19,263 nucleotides of DNA from positions 1-19,263 of the forward strand of contig PMIV01000099.1 of NCBI GenBank assembly GCA_003158355.1, given 5' to 3'. The notes beneath the pieces were generated by a model, which was given only the letters and a program-made list of their open reading frames with translations, did not search any database and had not been told where the DNA came from. The position numbers were made by a program, and so were the translations under genes. Positions 14,713-19,263 of this stretch are shown piece by piece; positions within the stretch are counted from its first letter, which is position 1; the number at the start of each line of letters is the position of its first letter. The DNA is from Anaerolineaceae bacterium. Its GTDB lineage: Bacteria > Chloroflexota > Anaerolineae > Anaerolineales > Anaerolineaceae.

Positions 14713-15939
14713 ATTAAGCAAACCCCATGGGAAAATCGTTTTTCACAAAGAACTCAACGAATGAAAAGTTCTGCCATTCGTGAACTGCTTAAAATCGCCG
14801 AACAACCTGATATTATCTCGTTTGCTGGCGGTTTACCCGCTCCGGATCTTTTCCCGGTAGATGAATTCAAAGCGGCTTGCATATCTGTACTCGAAAATTA
14901 CGGAACACAGGCACTGCAATACGGATCAACAGATGGATATCTTCCTTTGCGTGAAATGATCTCCCGTTATACTATTCGCTTGGGGATCAACCTGAATCCA
15001 GGCAACATTTTAATCACATCCGGTTCTCAGCAAGCATTGGATTTGCTGGGGATGGTACTAATCAATCCAGGTGACCATATCCTTGTCGAATCGCCAACTT
15101 ACCTGGGTGCTTTACAGGCCTGGAATACCTATGGCGCGGAATATATTCCAGTCAGGTGCGATGAATATGGTATGTGCACAGATGAATTGGAAGAAGCACT
15201 GCGGAAGGGACCTAAATTTATTTACGTTTTACCCAATTTTCAAAACCCGACTGGTGTTACCTTATCGCTGGAAAGGCGTAAAAAATTGGTTGAACTGGCG
15301 GATCGTTACGGCGTTCCCATTATAGAAGATGATGCATATGGACGTCTCCGCTATGAAGGGCAGGATTTACCTACCGTCCAGGTAATTGATGCTAAAAAAC
15401 AAGAACAAATGAGTTATTACAATGGCAATGTAATTTACGTAAGTTCCTTTTCTAAAATTCTCGCACCCGGTCTGCGTTTAGCCTGGATAATTGCTCCACC
15501 TGAAGTGATCGCCAAATTGATCACCGCTAAACAAGGGGTTGATCTACATACCTCAACTTTCAATCAAATTGTCGCTTATGAGGTCAGCCAGCAAGGGTTT
15601 TTAACTCGCCATATCTTGAAAATTCAAGAAACTTATCGGGTTCGCCGCGATGCGATGCTGGAATCACTTGAAGAACAAATGCCGGAGAGTGTAAGCTGGA
15701 CGCACCCCCAGGGGGGATTATTCCTTTGGATGGAAGTTCCATCGCAAATTGACACTATTGACCTATTGGGTAAAGCTCTCGATCAAAAGGTAGCATTTGT
15801 TCCAGGAATATCATTCTATGCTCAGGGCGGGATAACAAACACCATGCGATTGAATTATTCCTGTTGCAAACCCGAAGTGATAAACGAAGGAATTTGCAGG
15901 ATAGCCACATTGTTTAAAAAAGAATTGGTTAATAAATAA
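14713..15939 (+). CDS. Class I/II PLP aminotransferase (2-aminoadipate/MocR-type aminotransferase family), probable ATT start
   Basis: A fold-type I PLP aminotransferase. Numbered from the ATG at 14761 it shows FAGGLPAPDLFP (21-32), NPTG (162-165), DDAYGRL (190-196), the PLP lysine K232 in SSFSKILAPGLRLAW, and a C-terminal MRLNYSC with the carboxylate-binding Arg. This is the LysN/ARO8-like subgroup acting on 2-aminoadipate, aromatic or branched-chain amino acids; the exact substrate is unknown. The reading frame continues upstream of that ATG as WENRFSQRTQRMKSSAIREL, the usual N-terminal signature of this family. Between the stop at 14683 and the ATG there is no ATG, GTG or TTG; an ATT at 14713 stands 8 nt after AAAGGAG. 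I therefore place the start there, giving 408 residues. It probably shares a transcript with the GlyA-GcvT gene. Confidence 0.92.
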   Translation: MKQTPWENRFSQRTQRMKSSAIRELLKIAEQPDIISFAGGLPAPDLFPVDEFKAACISVLENYGTQALQYGSTDGYLPLREMISRYTIRLGINLNPGNILITSGSQQALDLLGMVLINPGDHILVESPTYLGALQAWNTYGAEYIPVRCDEYGMCTDELEEALRKGPKFIYVLPNFQNPTGVTLSLERRKKLVELADRYGVPIIEDDAYGRLRYEGQDLPTVQVIDAKKQEQMSYYNGNVIYVSSFSKILAPGLRLAWIIAPPEVIAKLITAKQGVDLHTSTFNQIVAYEVSQQGFLTRHILKIQETYRVRRDAMLESLEEQMPESVSWTHPQGGLFLWMEVPSQIDTIDLLGKALDQKVAFVPGISFYAQGGITNTMRLNYSCCKPEVINEGICRIATLFKKELVNK

Positions 15940-15943
15940 ATAG

Positions 15944-15978
15944 AAACGACATGGTGAAATCGAAACCATGTCGTTTTC
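15944..15978 (+). terminator. Intrinsic terminator after the aminotransferase gene
   Basis: AAACGACATGGT (15944-15955), a 9-nt loop and ACCATGTCGTTT (15965-15976) form a perfect 12-bp stem running into a short T tract, 4 bp after the TAA. It ends the glyA-gcvT/aminotransferase unit. The A-rich 5' side could also help stop leftward transcripts from the next gene. Confidence 0.88.
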
Positions 15979-16002
15979 ATATCTTTTTACTATGCTATTT
16001 AA

Positions 16003-17730
16003 TTAACTAGATTCCCAAAGTTTAAACCCTGAAAGAATTGAACCACCGACAAACTCACGCAAGAGTGAGTTATCCGGAATGATGTCTATATTGATTGGCA
16101 GGAACCATTCCAGCATGGTCAAGAGACGTTTTGCCTCAACATATTCAATCGTTCCAAAAGGAACCTGGCGCAACAGCGGTTCAACTACCGATTTCAATGA
16201 AGAGAGTTCATATACCAATGCTGAGTTGAACAATTTATCAGCGTTTTCCTGATAAGGGAAAATATATTCTTTTTCACCGCTGGTAACTGAATCCCAACGT
16301 TGAATTGTTTGCTGTGCCGAGTATCCGCGCTCACGAGCATCTCTCACGATACGCCGCAGCAGACGGGTATCGGTAGTAGAAATCCGATTATAACGGTCCA
16401 GGTTTAACTGGGTTAAACAAGAAGCATAAATTTTAAATGTCGAGGAAGTGGGAACCTCGGGCAACAGGCGCGGATCCAGACCGTGGATCCCCTCCAAAAT
16501 GATTAAATGATCTGTGGTGAGTTTTACGATCTCACCCGATTCTTGCTGTCCGGTTTTAAAATTGTATTTGGGTAATTGAACTTCCTCCCCGGCGATGAGA
16601 CACTGCAAATCATGAGCCAATTTATGATTGTCCATCGCTTCAAGAGCTTCGTAGTTGTAATTGCCTCTGGCATCTCTAGGAGTATTTTCACGGTTTACAA
16701 AATAATTATCCATTTCCATCGGATACGGTGAAAAACCCTGCGCTAAAAGTTGAATTGCCAACCTCTTTGAAAAAGTCGTCTTCCCGGAGGAAGAAGGACC
16801 AGCGATCAAGATAATTCTCGCCGACTCAGATCGATCAGCAATATGTTGCGCGATCTCTGCAATTTGCAACTCGTGCAAGGCTTCAGATATGAGAATCACT
16901 TCCCGCATATTTCCAGACACAATGGCATCATTCAACGCACCCACTGAATCGATTCCCAATCGCTTGAGCCAATTGCCGTATTGCCGAAAAGTGCTCAACA
17001 ATTTTGGATAACTTGTCGTGGGCAGCACTTGCTTGGGTGAGTTTCTGCGCGGAAAGTTCAACACAAAACCATCCCCTACAATACTTAACCCAAACCATTT
17101 CAAAAAACCCGTTGAAGGCAGCATATATCCGTGGTGATAATCGCGATGTTCCCCCAGTTGATAAAGCACCAGATATTCTTTTTGGCGGTACTTCAACAAA
17201 CGGACCTTATCCAGAAAACCCTTTTTCTGAAAATAATCAATCGCTTCTTGTAATGGCACATTCTGGCGGGTAAAAGGAAGATCCTGCGCCACTATTTCGC
17301 GCATTCTAGACTCTAAAAGTTTCAGCTCATCCAGGTTTAATGGCTCTCTGCCAATTACTTCACAATAATATCCACCTGCAGAAACCGAATGGTCAAGCGT
17401 CATGGAGGCCTGGGGAAATAATTCTTCAAACGCGGCCTCAAGCACAAAGGTAACCGAACGACGATAAATTCGTGCGCCATCATCATCAGCCATGGTGACC
17501 GGGCGCACCCGAGCGTCCATTTCAATGGAATAAGTTAATTCGCGCAGTTCACCATTAACAATTGCTCCCATAATGGGCGGTTCCTGCCATTCTGGCAGCA
17601 ACTTCATCAGTTCAAGCAATGAGGCATTCCTTGGACCAGTATAGACTCGTCCATCAGGTATGATAATCTCTATAGTATTTCGTGTTGAAGCGATCTTTGA
17701 ATTAATTCCATCCAACCCACTATTTGTCAT
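16003..17730 (-). CDS. TGS + threonyl/alanyl-tRNA synthetase SAD-like + uridine kinase-like P-loop fusion protein
   Basis: A 575-residue cytoplasmic fusion. Residues 19-78 are a TGS domain (IEIIIPDGRVYTGP), as at the N-terminus of ThrRS. Residues about 100-230 resemble the ThrRS second additional domain (DHSVSAGGYYCEV, HRDYHHGYMLPSTG). Residues 303-500 are a uridine kinase/phosphoribulokinase-type P-loop domain: Walker A GPSSSGKT (311-318), DNYF (341-344), LPKYNFKTG (386-394) and ILEGIHGL (411-418). Fusions of this layout occur in Thermotogae, Clostridia and Chloroflexi and are usually annotated as uridine kinase; the true substrate of this group is not established to my knowledge, and there is no synthetase catalytic core. 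ATG 17730 has GAGGT 6 nt upstream. It stands alone, with terminators on both sides. Confidence 0.92.
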   Translation of the reverse strand: MTNSGLDGINSKIASTRNTIEIIIPDGRVYTGPRNASLLELMKLLPEWQEPPIMGAIVNGELRELTYSIEMDARVRPVTMADDDGARIYRRSVTFVLEAAFEELFPQASMTLDHSVSAGGYYCEVIGREPLNLDELKLLESRMREIVAQDLPFTRQNVPLQEAIDYFQKKGFLDKVRLLKYRQKEYLVLYQLGEHRDYHHGYMLPSTGFLKWFGLSIVGDGFVLNFPRRNSPKQVLPTTSYPKLLSTFRQYGNWLKRLGIDSVGALNDAIVSGNMREVILISEALHELQIAEIAQHIADRSESARIILIAGPSSSGKTTFSKRLAIQLLAQGFSPYPMEMDNYFVNRENTPRDARGNYNYEALEAMDNHKLAHDLQCLIAGEEVQLPKYNFKTGQQESGEIVKLTTDHLIILEGIHGLDPRLLPEVPTSSTFKIYASCLTQLNLDRYNRISTTDTRLLRRIVRDARERGYSAQQTIQRWDSVTSGEKEYIFPYQENADKLFNSALVYELSSLKSVVEPLLRQVPFGTIEYVEAKRLLTMLEWFLPINIDIIPDNSLLREFVGGSILSGFKLWESS

Positions 17731-17856
17731 ATTTAAACCTCATGGGAATTAAGTATAATGCATTTCATTTTCAGAGGGAAAGAATGATTTTGATCCAAAT
17801 TATTACTGAATAAGTACGTAAATATTTTTTTCTTTTCCGTGCAATATATACGCAAT

Positions 17857-17888
17857 AAAAAGGTAGTTTTAGGATTCACTACCCTTTT
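17857..17888 (-). terminator. Intrinsic terminator of the ABC permease operon
   Basis: On the minus strand AAAAGGGTAGT, a 10-nt loop and ACTACCTTTT pair with one bulged base and run into TTTTTATT. It lies about 70 bp beyond the permease stop at 17960. The hairpin is nearly symmetric, but no genes converge on it from the plus strand here. Confidence 0.65.
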
Positions 17889-17959
17889 ATTTGTTGCTTC
17901 TCAAAATTCACATAAAACCCAAATTTTGCAGTAACTCTTTTTATGCGGTTAACAATTCA

Positions 17960-18796
17960 TCAACCCTTTACTGCTCCAGCAGCCACGCCTTTGATAATAT
18001 ACTGCTGCAGTGATAAATAGAAAATAATGATCGGGATGATTGCCAGAATAAGCATTGCCATCATTGCACCCATATCGCGGCTGCCATATCCCCCTTGCAA
18101 ATATTGAACTGCAATTGGGATTGTCTTGTAGTTGCTGCCGATCACAAGATAAGGTAAGAGATAATCATTCCAGATCCACATGGCATTTAATATCGCCACA
18201 GTTGTGGTAATTGGTTTCAGGATCGGAAAAACGATCAAGAAAAATGTCTGAAGCGGGTTGCAGCCATCCATAGTGGCGGCTTCTTCGATCTCATGTGGAA
18301 TATTTTTTATAAAGCCACTAAACACAAATACAGATAGACCTGCCCCAAACCCAAGGTAAAGGACTATGATTCCGATTGGGTTATCCAAATGAAGGATATT
18401 TGCCATTTTCGACATGGAAAACATGACCATTTGAAAGGGAACGATCATCGAAAATACCAGAAAGTAATAAATAAATGTACTCAATCTTGATTTAATACGA
18501 GTAATGCACCAAGCTGTCATTGAGGTAAAAAGAACGATAGCGCCTACAGAAAAGACTGTTATAAAAAGTGAATATCCAAACGCCTGAATAAAACCTGTCT
18601 TTGCGATACCGGAAAAATAGTTCTCCATCCCAACAAAAGTCTGTGTAGTCGGAAATGCGAAAGGTGTATCCGAAATAAAGAATCTACCTTTGAAAGAGTT
18701 CATTAAGACAATTAATATCGGGCTCAAGAACAAAATTGCCAGTATAAACAAAAATATAAAAGTGATACTATCCTGAAGGCGATTTTTGGAATTCAT
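17960..18796 (-). CDS. Carbohydrate ABC transporter permease, MalG/LplC-like (second permease)
   Basis: An inner membrane permease of a binding-protein-dependent sugar importer. The 278-residue length is standard. It has an N-terminal TM segment (about 12-33) followed by five more, and the EAA loop EEAATMDGCNPLQTFFLIVFPILKP (171-195) that docks on the ATPase, with the conserved Gly as G178. WNDYLLPYLV (around 210-220) is typical of CUT1-family MalG-type subunits. Its ATG shares one base with the stop of the upstream permease (TAATG), so the two subunits are translationally coupled. The solute-binding protein and ATPase are not in the window; a shared MsmX-type ATPase is common in such systems. 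Transported sugar unknown; oligosaccharides are plausible but inferred. Confidence 0.95.
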   Translation of the reverse strand: MNSKNRLQDSITFIFLFILAILFLSPILIVLMNSFKGRFFISDTPFAFPTTQTFVGMENYFSGIAKTGFIQAFGYSLFITVFSVGAIVLFTSMTAWCITRIKSRLSTFIYYFLVFSMIVPFQMVMFSMSKMANILHLDNPIGIIVLYLGFGAGLSVFVFSGFIKNIPHEIEEAATMDGCNPLQTFFLIVFPILKPITTTVAILNAMWIWNDYLLPYLVIGSNYKTIPIAVQYLQGGYGSRDMGAMMAMLILAIIPIIIFYLSLQQYIIKGVAAGAVKG

Positions 18797-19263
18797 TAGT
18801 TTTCTACCTCTTGGTTTCGGGTAAGCCTTAATTGCAGTAGCACAATAATGGCCACGAACAAGAAGAACACGACCGCTTTTGCTTGCCCTACGCCTTCATA
18901 CCCATTGCGGCCATAAAAAGTATTAAATATATCCAGGGCAAGCATTGAGGATGCTCTGGCTGGTGCTCCTGCAGTAAGAGCCAGGTTCTGATCAAAGAGT
19001 TTGAATGAATTGGAAACGGTCAGGAAAGTACAAATTGTGACTGCCGGCATGACCATTGGAATGATCACACCTTTTAAAACCTGCCAGGAATTTGCTCCAT
19101 CAATTTTGGCTGCTTCGATCAGTTCAGGAGAGATTCCCTGAATACCGGCAATATAGATGACCATCATATACCAAGTCATCTGCCAATTCATCAAAACAAC
19201 TAATCCCCAAAATCCATAATTAGCACTGTAGGTAATATCAACACCAAAATTGATGAGAATACC
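18796..19263 (-). CDS. Carbohydrate ABC transporter permease, MalF/UgpA-like (first permease, 5' end outside window)
   Basis: The C-terminal 155 residues of the partner permease. The frame is open to the window edge (GILINFGVDITYSANYGFWG), so the TTG at 19194 is not the start and about half the protein lies upstream. The EAA loop is present as EAAKIDGANSWQVLKGVIIPMVMP, followed by TM segments around TICTFLTVSNSFKLFDQNLALT and the final AVVFFLFVAIIVLLQL helix. The LTAGAP element is characteristic of MalF/UgpA-type CUT1 permeases. It overlaps the MalG-like gene by one base. A substrate-binding protein gene would be expected just beyond the window edge. Confidence 0.95.
   Translation of the reverse strand, partial: GILINFGVDITYSANYGFWGLVVLMNWQMTWYMMVIYIAGIQGISPELIEAAKIDGANSWQVLKGVIIPMVMPAVTICTFLTVSNSFKLFDQNLALTAGAPARASSMLALDIFNTFYGRNGYEGVGQAKAVVFFLFVAIIVLLQLRLTRNQEVEN

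Noticed and set aside
17752..17780. Promoter candidate for the TGS/kinase gene with -10 TATACT (minus strand)
   Set aside because: The -10 is good, but the best -35 at 17 bp (TTCCCT) matches only two to three bases and there is no extended -10.
17731..19263. Lower GC of the ABC permease region as a sign of horizontal transfer
   Set aside because: TM-rich genes and terminator regions are AT-rich anyway, and no mobility gene, repeat or attachment site is present.

Overview
The window reads as an ordinary chromosomal stretch from an anaerobic Chloroflexota bacterium, most likely class Anaerolineae. This is inferred from protein style and gene company: a serine hydroxymethyltransferase fused to GcvT, a TGS/SAD/uridine-kinase-like fusion, a CGDT mycoredoxin-like protein, a GH13 enzyme without an N-domain, and a sugar ABC importer. 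I see no phage, IS element, CRISPR array, rRNA or tRNA. Twelve genes lie wholly in the window, and one gene runs off each edge. All intergenic gaps are under 300 bp.

Left block (1-6231). The 3' part of mutS (+) meets a four-gene minus-strand operon: fmt, panE-like reductase, GH13 amylase-type enzyme, four-TM membrane protein. The operon genes overlap by 8 and 4 bp or sit 12 bp apart. Its intrinsic terminator appears to lie inside the mutS coding sequence. fmt diverges from a small HEPN-like gene and a glutaredoxin-like gene (+, overlapping by 11 bp). Both divergent promoters place the transcript start on or next to the ATG, which predicts leaderless mRNAs.

Middle block (6901-10222, minus). 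A subtilase with 11 predicted TM segments and an I9-like propeptide is followed by an ECF-type sigma factor and a small one-TM protein. The three look like a transcription unit that could form a surface protease/sigma module. An alpha/beta hydrolase of the monoacylglycerol-lipase type diverges from it.

One-carbon/amino-acid block (11314-15978, plus). A good sigma-70 promoter is followed by a leader of about 168 nt with a strong terminator hairpin. Then comes a 1042-residue protein: SHMT with an extra loop of about 27 residues, a middle segment that looks like a decayed GcvT/YgfZ-like domain, and a full GcvT domain. A class I/II PLP aminotransferase follows. Its family-typical N-terminus lies upstream of the first ATG and appears to start at a rare ATT codon. 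A strong hairpin terminator closes the unit.

Right block (16003-19263, minus). A TGS + SAD + P-loop uridine-kinase-like protein comes first. After an intergenic terminator there are two carbohydrate ABC permeases, the second cut by the window end.

Best second-look targets: the SHMT/GcvT fusion and its leader, the ATT start, the polytopic subtilase/sigma unit, the leaderless divergent pair, and the terminator buried in mutS.
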